Assembly (NCBI RefSeq): GCF_001507435.1
Contig: NZ_LMWH01000237.1
Location: forward strand, 27,691-91,690
Direction of reading: 5' to 3'
Length of the DNA stretch: 64,000 bases
DNA from: Streptomyces sp. NRRL F-5122
Lineage (GTDB): Bacteria; Actinomycetota; Actinomycetes; Streptomycetales; Streptomycetaceae
In this document: piece by piece, positions 33,586 through 41,690 of the stretch
How the letters are laid out: each line of letters begins with the position of its first letter
How positions within the stretch are numbered: the stretch's first letter is position 1
Notes under the pieces: generated by a model
The model's input: the letters and a program-made list of their open reading frames with translations, nothing else
Database searches by the model: none
What the model was told of the DNA's origin: nothing
Made by a program: the position numbers and the translations under genes

Positions 33586-34737
33586 TCAGAACTCCTGCAC
33601 GAAGTAGGGCTCCACGGTCATCCAGCCGTTGCCCCGGGCGCCGTAGCGGGTGCCGTTGTCGCTCTGGGCCAGCGTGTACCAGGAGTCGACGTAGTCGGGG
33701 TCGTCCGTCCACCAGTCGTCCGGGATGGCGTCCAGGACCGCGTTCACCAGGGGGATGTAGGTGCCCTGGTCGGCGATGGTGAGCAGCACCGTGGCGATCG
33801 CCTTGGCGAGGTCGCGGTAGTTGGTGCTGCCGTCGTCCTCCATCATCACGGCGTCGGCCAGGTTGTACTTGTAGAGCGACCAGTTCACCAGGATCTGGTC
33901 GGGCCGGTAGACCGTGCCGTCGTTGTCCAGGTACGGCATGTCGACGGGATCCACCCGGGCCGTGCCGTCCTGGCCGAAGCCGGTGACGAGCGTGTAGATC
34001 TCGGCGTCGCCCTTGATCCAGGGCTCCTCGTCGTCCGAGAGCTCGACCGAGGTGATGCGGGTGGTCCAGAAGCCCCCGGCGGCCGCCGACGCCTGCGAGA
34101 GGCCCTCAGCAGCCTTCTGGGAGGCCGGCGCGGCGGAGTCCACGCCGTACCGGGCCAGTTCGTCGTTCAGGACGCCCAGGCCGGCGGCCAGCGCCTTGGA
34201 GCCGTCGATGTCCACGACGTAGACCGGGTGCGACGGCGCCGTACGGGCGTCGAGCGTGTGGGCCCGGCCCCTGCTGTCGTAGGCGGTCACCGTGGCGGCG
34301 TCGTCGTCCGAGGTGGCCGCGGCCACCCAGGGCGTGGTCCCGGCCGCGAGCGCGGCGCGCATGGACCCGTCGCCCAGCCGCAGCCGGAGCAGCGGGCCGA
34401 CCCCGGCGTCCAGGCCCTTGGCGGCGGCGATCCGGCGGTCGGCGCCGGCCAGGTCGGACTTGAGGGTGCCGCCGGCCTTGCCGGCGAGGGCGGTGACGGC
34501 CACCTCGTCGGAGGTGAGCGCCGCCTCCTTGACGCGGTCGCGCCAGGCGGAGTCGGTGAGCGAGCCGGCGATGGCACGGGCGGCTCGGTCCTCCGCCGTG
34601 CTGACGGCGGACGAGGTGGTGGGGGGCTTCGGTGCCGCCGTGGCCGGCAGGGCGACCAGGCTCTGGGCGGCACACAGGGCGACCAGGGACGCCGCGACGG
34701 CGCTGAGGCCGCGCCGACGGGGGTGACGAGGTCTCAC
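33586..34737 (-). CDS. Secreted DUF3103 family protein
   Basis: 383 residues. Start GTG gives an N-terminal signal peptide: RPRHPRRRG, hydrophobic core LSAVAASLVALCAAQSLVAL, AxA cleavage near PATAA. The mature protein has the DUF3103 features: HPVYVVDIDGSKALAAGLGVLNDELARYGVD, a central WTTRITSVELSDDEEPWIKGDAEIYTLVTGF, and an acidic, Asp-rich C-terminal half (DAIPDDWWTDDPDYVDSW) suggesting metal binding. It ends in a conserved aromatic patch. The upstream 200 nt has no gene. Function unknown. Confidence 0.82.
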   Translation of the reverse strand: MRPRHPRRRGLSAVAASLVALCAAQSLVALPATAAPKPPTTSSAVSTAEDRAARAIAGSLTDSAWRDRVKEAALTSDEVAVTALAGKAGGTLKSDLAGADRRIAAAKGLDAGVGPLLRLRLGDGSMRAALAAGTTPWVAAATSDDDAATVTAYDSRGRAHTLDARTAPSHPVYVVDIDGSKALAAGLGVLNDELARYGVDSAAPASQKAAEGLSQASAAAGGFWTTRITSVELSDDEEPWIKGDAEIYTLVTGFGQDGTARVDPVDMPYLDNDGTVYRPDQILVNWSLYKYNLADAVMMEDDGSTNYRDLAKAIATVLLTIADQGTYIPLVNAVLDAIPDDWWTDDPDYVDSWYTLAQSDNGTRYGARGNGWMTVEPYFVQEF

Positions 34738-34947
34738 GTGGATCGGTCCTCCGGGAAGCGAGTGGGTGATGTCTCACTGTCGGGTGGAGCACGTGACGCG
34801 GATCTATGCGGGTAGATTCCCGCCGCGGACAAGCATGGCGGTGACATGACACGTGCGGCAAGAGGCCCGTGCCGCGTACTGAATGAACTTCCGGGGGGCG
34901 CGGGCCGGAGCCCGCCGTACGGTCCCGGGGCCGCCCGTCCCGCGGCG

Positions 34948-35562
34948 TCAGGCGCCGTACGCCGTGAGCCCGCCGAGCAGTACCGCGGTGAAGCGCGCGG
35001 CCCAGTCGGCGTCGACGGCCTCGCAAGAGACGAGGGTGCGGTGCACGACGGCGCCCGCGATCACGTCGAAGATCAGGTCGACCTGCGGGGCGGGGTCGCC
35101 CTGGTCGTCGGGGATCTCACCGCGCCGTTGGGCCCGCCGCCGCCCCTCGACCACCAGTCGCTTCTGCCGGTCGACGATCGCGTCCCGGATCCGCCGGCGC
35201 AGTGGCTCGTCGTGGGTGGCCTCGGCCACCACCGCCATCAGCGCGGTCTTGGTGGCCGGCTGCTCCAGCAGGGCGGCGAACTCCAGCACCACGCTCTCCA
35301 CATCGGCCCGGAGACTGCCGCGGTCGGGGAGTTCGAGCTCGTCGAAGAGTTCCGCCACCGCGTCCACCACGAGTTCGCTCTTGCCGGCCCAGCGGCGGTA
35401 GAGCGTGGTCTTCGCGACACCCGCCCGGGTCGCCACGTCCCCCAGCGTGAGTCCCGACCAGCCGAGGTCGACGAGCGCCTCCCGGGTGGCCGCCAGGATC
35501 GCAGCGTCCGCGGCGGCGCTGCGCGGACGTCCCGTACGGGCGGCGGAAGTGCTGCTCTCCAT
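34948..35562 (-). CDS. TetR/AcrR-family transcriptional regulator
   Basis: 204 residues. HTH: GWSGLTLGDVATRAGVAKTTLYRRWAGKSELVVDAV (residues ~34-69), clearly TetR. The ligand domain is helical with the conserved ALLEQPATKTALMAVVAEATHD and VDLIFDVIAGAVVHRTLVSC. Start is the ATG of MESSTSA; an ATG four codons earlier (MVTDMESS) is equally possible, neither has a strong ribosome site. It is flanked by the DUF3103 gene and the divergent thioredoxin-like gene. Targets unknown. Confidence 0.88.
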   Translation of the reverse strand: MESSTSAARTGRPRSAAADAAILAATREALVDLGWSGLTLGDVATRAGVAKTTLYRRWAGKSELVVDAVAELFDELELPDRGSLRADVESVVLEFAALLEQPATKTALMAVVAEATHDEPLRRRIRDAIVDRQKRLVVEGRRRAQRRGEIPDDQGDPAPQVDLIFDVIAGAVVHRTLVSCEAVDADWAARFTAVLLGGLTAYGA

Positions 35563-35828
35563 GTCAGTGACCATATCCGGCCGTGCCGCAGTCCACTTCC
35601 GGACGTCGTGTGGAGTGGTGAGGGAGATCACCGGTGGACTGGTCACAAAGGGCCCCGGGTGCAGTTACGCTACGACTCGTAGCGAAAGCGGGCGTGCGCA
35701 TTCCGGCGCGGCGCCCGCCCGAGCGACGACCATCGGCGCCGAGTGGGGACCCGGCGCGCCCGCCACCGGCGGGGCACGTCTTTCACAGCGCTTTTCACAG
35801 CGGCGTACGGAAGGGGGAGGATGTACTC

Positions 35829-36803
35829 ATGCAGCCACGGAACATGTCCATGAGCGGAGTCGTCGACCTCGCCGCGGTGAAGGCGGCCCAGGAGGCCAAG
35901 GCGAAGGCGGAGCAGGCGCGCGCCGAAGCGGCCCGGCAGGGCGGGGGAGGGGCGGTCTCCCCGGCCGACCTCGTTGTCGACGTAGACGAGGCGGGGTTCG
36001 AGACCGACGTCCTGCAGCGGTCGACCGAGGTGCCGGTCGTCATCGACTTCTGGGCCGAGTGGTGTCAGCCCTGCAAGCAGCTGAGCCCGATCCTCGAGCG
36101 GCTGGCCCTGGAGTACAACGGCCGGTTCGTGCTCGCCAAGATCGACGTCGACGCCAACCAGATGCTGATGCAGCAGTTCGGCGTCCAGGGGATCCCGGCC
36201 GTCTTCGCCGTCGTCGCCGGTCAGGCGCTGCCCCTCTTCCAGGGCGCCGCCCCCGAGCAGCAGATCCGCGACACCCTCGACCAGCTCGTGCAGGTGGCCG
36301 AGCAGCGCTTCGGGCTGACCGGCCTGACCGTCGACCCCGACGCGGAGCCGGGTGCCGTCCCGACGGCCGCGCCGGCCCCCGTGGGCCCCTACGACGCCAC
36401 GCTCGAGGCGGCCGTGCAGGCGCTGGACGCGGGCGACTTGGGCGGGGCGATCCAGGCGTACAAGAACGTGCTGGCCGAGGATCCGGGCAACACCGAGGCC
36501 AAGCTGGGCCTCGTACAGGCCGAGTTGCTGCAGCGGGTGCAGGACCTCGACCCGCAGAAGGTGCGCACGGAAGCGGCGGACAGGCCCGCCGACGTGGCGG
36601 CGCAGATCGCGGCCGCGGACCTGGATCTGGTCGGCGGGCACGTGGAGGACGCGTTCGGGCGGCTCGTCGAGACCGTGCGGCGCACGGTGGGCGAGGACCG
36701 GGACGCCGCGCGGCTGCGGCTGCTGGAACTCTTCGAAGTCGTCGGCGCCGAGGATCCGCGTGTCACCGCGGCGCGCAGAGCGCTTGCGAGGGCCTTGTTC
36801 TGA
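35829..36803 (+). CDS. Thioredoxin-fold/TPR co-chaperone-like protein (YbbN/CnoX type)
   Basis: 324 residues. Start ATG has GGGGGAGG 9 nt upstream. An Ala/Glu/Lys-rich N-terminal extension (~50 residues) precedes a thioredoxin domain with WAEWCQPCK (~75-83), GVQGIPAVFAVVAG and the cis-Pro. The C-terminal ~150 residues hold TPR-like helices (AVQALDAGDLGGAIQAYKNVLAEDPGNTEAKLGLVQAELL) as in YbbN. Unlike E. coli YbbN, which lacks the second Cys, both cysteines of the CxxC are present, so redox activity is possible. A role in holding client proteins under oxidative stress is inferred. Confidence 0.88.
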   Translation: MQPRNMSMSGVVDLAAVKAAQEAKAKAEQARAEAARQGGGGAVSPADLVVDVDEAGFETDVLQRSTEVPVVIDFWAEWCQPCKQLSPILERLALEYNGRFVLAKIDVDANQMLMQQFGVQGIPAVFAVVAGQALPLFQGAAPEQQIRDTLDQLVQVAEQRFGLTGLTVDPDAEPGAVPTAAPAPVGPYDATLEAAVQALDAGDLGGAIQAYKNVLAEDPGNTEAKLGLVQAELLQRVQDLDPQKVRTEAADRPADVAAQIAAADLDLVGGHVEDAFGRLVETVRRTVGEDRDAARLRLLELFEVVGAEDPRVTAARRALARALF

Positions 36804-37424
36804 CCAGTCGCTAAACGCCAGGGCCTGTGATGCCCAGGTGAAAGATTTGCCGACAGAGGTGCACGGCGGCCGCGCTTTACCAAATCTTGGTAATCGCGGT
36901 CGCTGTTACTTGGAGTAAGTCGAGGCCGCTGTTCTGTCGGGTTCTGTCCGTTCTTCGGATGTTTCGTCATCTCCCTTTGCGCCACGAAGAGTTGCCAGGC
37001 GGTGCCCGCCCGTCGTGGTTCGGTTATCCGGCCGTTACTGCCGAGTAACGAACCCCCTTGCGGGGGAGGCGAGAATGCACCACGATCGGCGACGCTCGGT
37101 CCATCGCCGTACCCGACAACCAGCCGGGGATACGGGTGTCCGTGGGTCCCCACCGAGCAGGAGCCGGCGGCAGTGGCGTCGGCTCCTGGACAGGGGGGTC
37201 TCCGCTGAAGCGGAGCCTGTCCGGCAGGTTGTGCGTGATGCGTGTCAGGCGCGACCAGTGGTTGTCGCTCGGGGGTGATCGCCAGTGATTGGGGCGCGAT
37301 TCGCGCCTCCGAGCTCGGGCGCTCTCCTTCCCGAGGACGTAGCACTTCTCCCATCCCTGCCCGGCAGAGCCGCCGACCAGTGGCGATTCGGGGTCAGGAG
37401 ATGTACGTCCGAGAAGGAGGAAAT
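36804..37424. other. 621-nt gene-free region rich in dyads, upstream of the DUF6230 operon
   Basis: No gene is credible here. It contains three palindromes in 175 nt: TTACCAA-ATC-TTGGTAA (36877-36893), TTACT-TGG-AGTAA (36906-36918) and CGTTACT-GCCG-AGTAACG (37033-37050). The last two share half-sites with the icmA dyad. The base composition is lower in GC near the palindromes. The next gene's ribosome site (AAGGAGG, 37414-37420) lies at the end. This is a strong candidate for a complex promoter. Confidence 0.7.
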
Positions 37425-38090
37425 ATGGAGTCCCAGGTGCGTGGCGGGACCAGATGGAAGCGGTTCGCTGTGGTCATGGTGCCCAGCGTCGCCGCGACGG
37501 CAGCGATAGGCGTGGCCCTGGCGCAGGGCGCACTGGCCGCGTCGTTCAGCGTGTCGGGACAGTCGTTCAAGGTTTCGGCTGACGAGCTTCACGGCAACGG
37601 CTTCGCGCAGTACGGAGCGATCGACTCCGGCTACACGCTCTCCGGTGAGAAGACGATTCACCCGGTGGCGGTCTCGTCCTTCAAGGACGCGACGATCAAG
37701 AACCTGTGCCAGTCGGTCGTGACCCCGAACATCCCGATTCTGGGATCCGTCAGCCTGACGCTGACGGCGGGTAACAGCGACGACAAGAAGAACCAGGTCT
37801 CCGCCGACAATCTGTACATCGATGTCGCGGACCTGGAAGCCAAGGGCGGCGCCGTCTTCCATGGCATCGACATCGGTGTTGCCGCGGGCGACACGGGTGC
37901 CGACAAGGGCGGCAAGGGCCCCGGCATGAAGGGCGGCAAGGAGCAGGCCAACCCCTACGGCTTCGCTCAGCAGGCCACCGGGGCGGACCTGTACGGCGTG
38001 CAGCAGACGGCGTGGGCGACCACGGCCGGCACCTTCACCCTCCCCGGGCTGAAGATGAAGCTGCAGACGGGCACGCACGAGTGCTACTAG
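37425..38090 (+). CDS. DUF6230 secreted protein (first gene of an envelope operon)
   Basis: 221 residues. Start ATG has an ideal AAGGAGG 5 nt upstream. The signal peptide is WKRFAVVMVPSVAATAAIGVALAQGALA followed by ASFSVSGQ; the mature protein is beta-rich with a Gly/Lys insert (DKGGKGPGMKGGKEQ). Two cysteines (KNLCQSVV and the C-terminal ECY) could pair. DUF6230 proteins in Streptomyces have been labelled cholesterol esterase, for which no motif is visible here. The next gene follows after 135 nt with a weak hairpin between. Confidence 0.82.
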   Translation: MESQVRGGTRWKRFAVVMVPSVAATAAIGVALAQGALAASFSVSGQSFKVSADELHGNGFAQYGAIDSGYTLSGEKTIHPVAVSSFKDATIKNLCQSVVTPNIPILGSVSLTLTAGNSDDKKNQVSADNLYIDVADLEAKGGAVFHGIDIGVAAGDTGADKGGKGPGMKGGKEQANPYGFAQQATGADLYGVQQTAWATTAGTFTLPGLKMKLQTGTHECY

Positions 38091-38100
38091 GCGCTCGGTG

Positions 38101-38135
38101 ACGGGCGGGGGGAGCCGACGGCGCCTCCCGCCCGT
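38101..38135 (+). terminator. Weak hairpin between DUF6230 and DUF6114 genes
   Basis: ACGGGCGGG / CCCGCCCGT (9-bp stem) with a 17-nt loop, 10 nt after the DUF6230 stop. It may attenuate rather than fully stop transcription so that the first product exceeds the others. Confidence 0.45.
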
Positions 38136-38225
38136 ACCAATCTCCGGTCGCGATTCACACACCCCCCACATCTCCATCGCACCACACCCTCACCACAGCA
38201 ACGCTGCACCTGGGAGCTGTTTTCC

Positions 38226-38774
38226 ATGAGCGCCGAGACTCCTGCCGTATCCGGCCAGTTCACCCGCCGGAGGCTGCAGTTCCGCGCCTGGCGGGGCACC
38301 CGGCCGTTCTGGGCCGGCCTGTTCGTCATGCTCGGTGGCTTTCCGATCATGTACTTCCCGTATGCGCACTTGCAGGTCGGACACCTGACCCTGGCGATGG
38401 CCACCACCGCCGGCGCCGGCTCCCTGATCATCGGTGTGCTGCTCGTCGTCCTGGGCATCAGCCTCTGGTTCCAGAAGCACATCCGCACTTTCGCCGGTGT
38501 CGCGGCGATTCTGCTGGGACTGGTGTCCCTTCCCGTCTCCAACTTCGGCGGATTCATCGTCGGCTTCCTGTTCGCCCTCATCGGTGGGGCGATGGCCGTG
38601 TCGTGGGCGCCGGGGAAGTCGCCGGAGCCGCAGACGGCCGAGGAGGCCGGCGGGGCACAGGGCGGCGTCCCGGAGACCGGGCACGGCAAGACGGTGGACG
38701 GAATGGTCGCGCCGAACGATCTGTCAGGAACGAGCCCGGCCAACGGGGCGAACGGGAGGCACAGTGCCGGCTGA
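38226..38774 (+). CDS. DUF6114 membrane protein
   Basis: 182 residues. An N-terminal basic segment (FTRRRLQFRAWRGTRPFWAG) leads into four hydrophobic helices (LFVMLGGFPIMYFPYAHL, ATTAGAGSLIIGVLLVVLGISLWF, FAGVAAILLGLVSLPVSNFGGFIVGFLFALIGGAMAVSW). The C-terminal ~50 residues are polar, Gly/Ser-rich and cytosolic or extracellular. It overlaps the next gene by 11 nt. DUF6114 is found with DUF6230 in Streptomyces, so the pair is conserved. Function unknown. Confidence 0.83.
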   Translation: MSAETPAVSGQFTRRRLQFRAWRGTRPFWAGLFVMLGGFPIMYFPYAHLQVGHLTLAMATTAGAGSLIIGVLLVVLGISLWFQKHIRTFAGVAAILLGLVSLPVSNFGGFIVGFLFALIGGAMAVSWAPGKSPEPQTAEEAGGAQGGVPETGHGKTVDGMVAPNDLSGTSPANGANGRHSAG

Positions 38775-40053
38775 CGAGGTGACCGACGGGACTGACGTGG
38801 ACGCGTCCCGTGCGAGAACCGGGCCGCGCCACGCGGCCCCCAGGAAGCCGCTGTTCACCAGGTTCCACATGCCGGCGGGCAAGGCGATAGCCCTGGCGGC
38901 GATGCCGACAGCGGTCTTCATGGGGGTGGGGATCAACACGGCGTTCGCCCGTGCCGACGACCACTCGCCGTCCAAGAGCATGTCCGTGGACGAGTACCAG
39001 AAGTGCGTGGAGGCCCTGGACCCCCAGGACTCCAAGGACGCTTCGGCCTCGCCGTCGCCGTCCGCCTCGGCGAGTGCGTCCGAGTCGGCGGACACGCCGG
39101 ATCCGACGTCGTCGGCCTCCGCGGACAAGCCGTCGGACGGTACGCCGGGCAAGACCTCTTCGTCGGATTCAGGTTCCGACGACAAGGGCACGCCCAAGCC
39201 GTCCGCGTCCTCCACGGGCGCGTCCGGTGGCGGTACGTCCACGCCGGCCCCGTCGGCCTCCGAGGGCGGCGACCTGCTGGGCACCATCGGGGACACCCTC
39301 TCGGGCATCCTCGGCGGCTCCCACACCGGTTCGAGCCCGTCGTCGAGCACGAGCCCCGCGCCGTCCGCCTCGGCATCGGAGACGAAGGACTCGTCCTTGT
39401 CCGGTGCCGTGAAGGACACCACCAAGAAGGTGACCGACACCGTCAACGACACGGTGAAGGACACGACGGACACGGCGGGCAAGGCGGTCTCGGAGGTCAC
39501 CAAGTCGGCCGACGACGCGGTGAAGTCCGTGGCGTCCGCGGCCGGCACCCCGTCCCCGGGCTCCACCGAGCTCCCGGACGACTGCGTCGCGGCCACCGAC
39601 GACGAGGGCGGAGTCGAGAAGATCACCGCCCTGCCGGACGCCCCGTGGCACCTGCAGGCCAGCTCGCTGCTGCTCAAGGGTGCCGACTACCAGGGCGTCG
39701 TGAAGGTGCGCACGGCCAACGGCACCGTCAAGAAGGTCCTGAAGTACGTCATCTCCAACGGCACCGACATCGGCGACCTGCACCAGCTCGTCGACGGTCA
39801 GAAGGGCGAGACGTACCACGTCCAGGCCGCCAAGGGATCGACCTCGACGATCCGCGACGGCAAGACGGTGATGTACACCGAGAGCATCTCCGGCAACCTG
39901 CTGGGGCTGATCCCGGTGACGTTCAGCCCGGACAGCCCGCCGCCGCTGAACATCCCGATCATCTACTTCACCAACGTGAAGGTCACGCAGGCCGGCCAGT
40001 TCGGCGGCACGCTGACGGTGCCCGGCATGCACCAGTACGTCACCGGTGGCTGA
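38764..40053 (+). CDS. Ser/Pro/Ala-rich membrane-anchored protein with C-terminal beta domain
   Basis: 429 residues. Start GTG has GGGAGG 4 nt away. After ~35 residues comes one hydrophobic helix (AIALAAMPTAVFMGVGINTA) that could be a signal anchor or signal peptide. Residues ~90-260 are low-complexity Ser/Ala/Pro/Thr/Asp/Lys with a helical KDTTKKVTDTVNDTVKD stretch. The C-terminal ~165 residues are ordered (WHLQASSLLLKGADYQGVVKVRTANGTVKKVLKYVI, LLGLIPVTFSP, FTNVKVTQAGQFGGTLTVPG). It completes the DUF6230/DUF6114 operon. No known function. Confidence 0.78.
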   Translation: MPADEVTDGTDVDASRARTGPRHAAPRKPLFTRFHMPAGKAIALAAMPTAVFMGVGINTAFARADDHSPSKSMSVDEYQKCVEALDPQDSKDASASPSPSASASASESADTPDPTSSASADKPSDGTPGKTSSSDSGSDDKGTPKPSASSTGASGGGTSTPAPSASEGGDLLGTIGDTLSGILGGSHTGSSPSSSTSPAPSASASETKDSSLSGAVKDTTKKVTDTVNDTVKDTTDTAGKAVSEVTKSADDAVKSVASAAGTPSPGSTELPDDCVAATDDEGGVEKITALPDAPWHLQASSLLLKGADYQGVVKVRTANGTVKKVLKYVISNGTDIGDLHQLVDGQKGETYHVQAAKGSTSTIRDGKTVMYTESISGNLLGLIPVTFSPDSPPPLNIPIIYFTNVKVTQAGQFGGTLTVPGMHQYVTGG

Positions 40054-40080
40054 GCACTCCCCAAGACCTGTCCGGGAGCC

Positions 40081-40143
40081 GCACAAAGAGCCGTGGCCCG
40101 GTCCCCCCTTCGCGAGGGGGGACCGGGCCACGGCTCTTTGTGC
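40081..40143. terminator. Perfect 28-bp hairpin terminator
   Basis: Bases 40081-40108 pair fully with 40116-40143; the loop is TTCGCGA. The stem starts GCACAAAGAGCCGTGGCC. It separates the convergent envelope operon and pyk, so it should terminate both. It is the strongest hairpin in the window. Confidence 0.95.
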
Positions 40144-40161
40144 GGGACGGCGTGCGCAGCG

Positions 40162-41592
40162 TCAGCCGCGGTGCTCCCGGCCCAGGTGGTGCACCCGGAC
40201 CATGTTCGTGGTGCCGGGGACGCCGGGCGGGGAGCCGGCGGTGATGACCACGATGTCTCCGTCGTCGAACCGCTTGAGCCGCGTCAGCTCCCGGTCGACC
40301 AGCTCGACCATCTCGTCGGTACTGTTCACGAACGGCACGACGTGCGACTCCACGCCCCAGCTCAGCGCCAGCTGATTGCGGGTGGACTCGTCCGTGGTGA
40401 ACGCCAGGATCGGCTGGCAGGCCCGGTAGCGGGACAGCCGGCGGGCGGTGTCTCCGGACTGGGTGAAGGCCACCAGGCCCTTGCCGCCGAGGAAGTCGGC
40501 GATCTCGGCGGCGGCGCGCGCCACCGAACCGCCCTGTGTGCGCGGCTTCTTGCCCGGCACGAGCGGCTGCAGACCCTTGGAGAGCAGTTCCTCCTCGGCC
40601 GCCTGCACGATCTTCGACATCGTCTTGACGGTCTCGACCGGGTACGCGCCCACGCTCGACTCGGCGGACAGCATGACCGCGTCGGTGCCGTCCAGGATGG
40701 CGTTGGCGACGTCGGAGGCCTCGGCGCGGGTCGGGCGGGAGTTGGTGATCATCGACTCCATCATCTGAGTCGCCACGATCACCGGCTTGGCGTTGCGACG
40801 GCACAGCTCGATGAGCCGCTTCTGCACCATCGGGACCTTCTCGAGGGGGTACTCGACGGCCAGGTCGCCGCGGGCGACCATCACGCCGTCGAACGCCATC
40901 ACGACGTCCTCCATGTTGGCCACCGCCTGCGGCTTCTCCACCTTGGCGATGACCGGGACGCGGCGGCCCTCCTCGTCCATGATCCGGTGGACGTCCTTGA
41001 CGTCGTTGGCGTCGCGCACGAACGACAGCGCGACCATGTCGCAGCCCATGCGCAGCGCGAACCGAAGGTCGTCTATGTCCTTCTCGGACAGCGCCGGGAC
41101 GTTCACCGCAGCACCGGGCAGGTTGATGCCCTTGTGGTCGGAGATGACGCCGCCCTCGATGACCATCGTCTTCACCCGCGGGCCCTCGACGTCCAGGACC
41201 TTCAGCTCGACGTTGCCGTCGTTGATCAGGATCGGGTCGCCCTTGGAGACGTCGCCCGGCAGGCCCTTGTACGTCGTACCGCAGATGTGCTTGTCGCCCG
41301 GGACGTCCTCGACGGTGATGGTGAACTCGTCACCGCGCACCAGCTCGACGGGACCCTCCGCGAAGGTCTCCAGGCGGATCTTCGGGCCCTGCAGATCGGC
41401 GAGGACACCGATGGCCTTGCCGGCTTCGGCGGCCGCGGAGCGGACACGGACGTACCGCGCCTCGTGCTCTTCGTGCGTGCCGTGGCTGAAGTTGAAGCGG
41501 GCCACGTTCATGCCGGCCTCGATCAGCGCTACGAGCATTTCATGGGAGTCGACCGCGGGGCCGAGCGTGCAGACGATTTTCGAACGGCGCAT
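40162..41592 (-). CDS. pyk: Pyruvate kinase
   Basis: 476 residues, the normal size. It makes ATP and pyruvate from phosphoenolpyruvate. Start ATG (MRRSKIVCTLGPAV) has an AGGA box; longer frames run into ackA. Landmarks are MNVARFNFSHG, ADLQGPKIR, the catalytic Lys in VPVIAKVEKPQ, the Mg site in DGVMVARGDLAVEYP, TQMMESMI and NAILDGTDAVMLS. The C-terminal allosteric domain is present. It is in the order pyk-ackA-pta, all on the minus strand; S. coelicolor has two pyruvate kinases and this looks like the one beside the acetate genes. Confidence 0.96.
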   Translation of the reverse strand: MRRSKIVCTLGPAVDSHEMLVALIEAGMNVARFNFSHGTHEEHEARYVRVRSAAAEAGKAIGVLADLQGPKIRLETFAEGPVELVRGDEFTITVEDVPGDKHICGTTYKGLPGDVSKGDPILINDGNVELKVLDVEGPRVKTMVIEGGVISDHKGINLPGAAVNVPALSEKDIDDLRFALRMGCDMVALSFVRDANDVKDVHRIMDEEGRRVPVIAKVEKPQAVANMEDVVMAFDGVMVARGDLAVEYPLEKVPMVQKRLIELCRRNAKPVIVATQMMESMITNSRPTRAEASDVANAILDGTDAVMLSAESSVGAYPVETVKTMSKIVQAAEEELLSKGLQPLVPGKKPRTQGGSVARAAAEIADFLGGKGLVAFTQSGDTARRLSRYRACQPILAFTTDESTRNQLALSWGVESHVVPFVNSTDEMVELVDRELTRLKRFDDGDIVVITAGSPPGVPGTTNMVRVHHLGREHRG

Positions 41593-41597
41593 GGGGG

Positions 41598-41634
41598 CGA
41601 TCCTATCGGTTTGTTTCGCTACGGAATATTCCGT
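41598..41634 (-). promoter_or_regulatory. pyk promoter region with 14-bp palindrome
   Basis: ACGGAATATTCCGT (41621-41634) is a perfect palindrome in the AT-rich gap between ackA and pyk. On the minus strand TAGGAT (41603-41598) ends 6 nt before the pyk ATG and could be a -10 giving a leaderless or near-leaderless mRNA, or could be the ribosome site. The palindrome would be at about -30 to -45. Confidence 0.5.
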
Positions 41635-41690
41635 CTGGCGGAAGATACAAATGGGCGGGTTCGCGCTCAGGCGAGAGCCGTCGAATAGGT

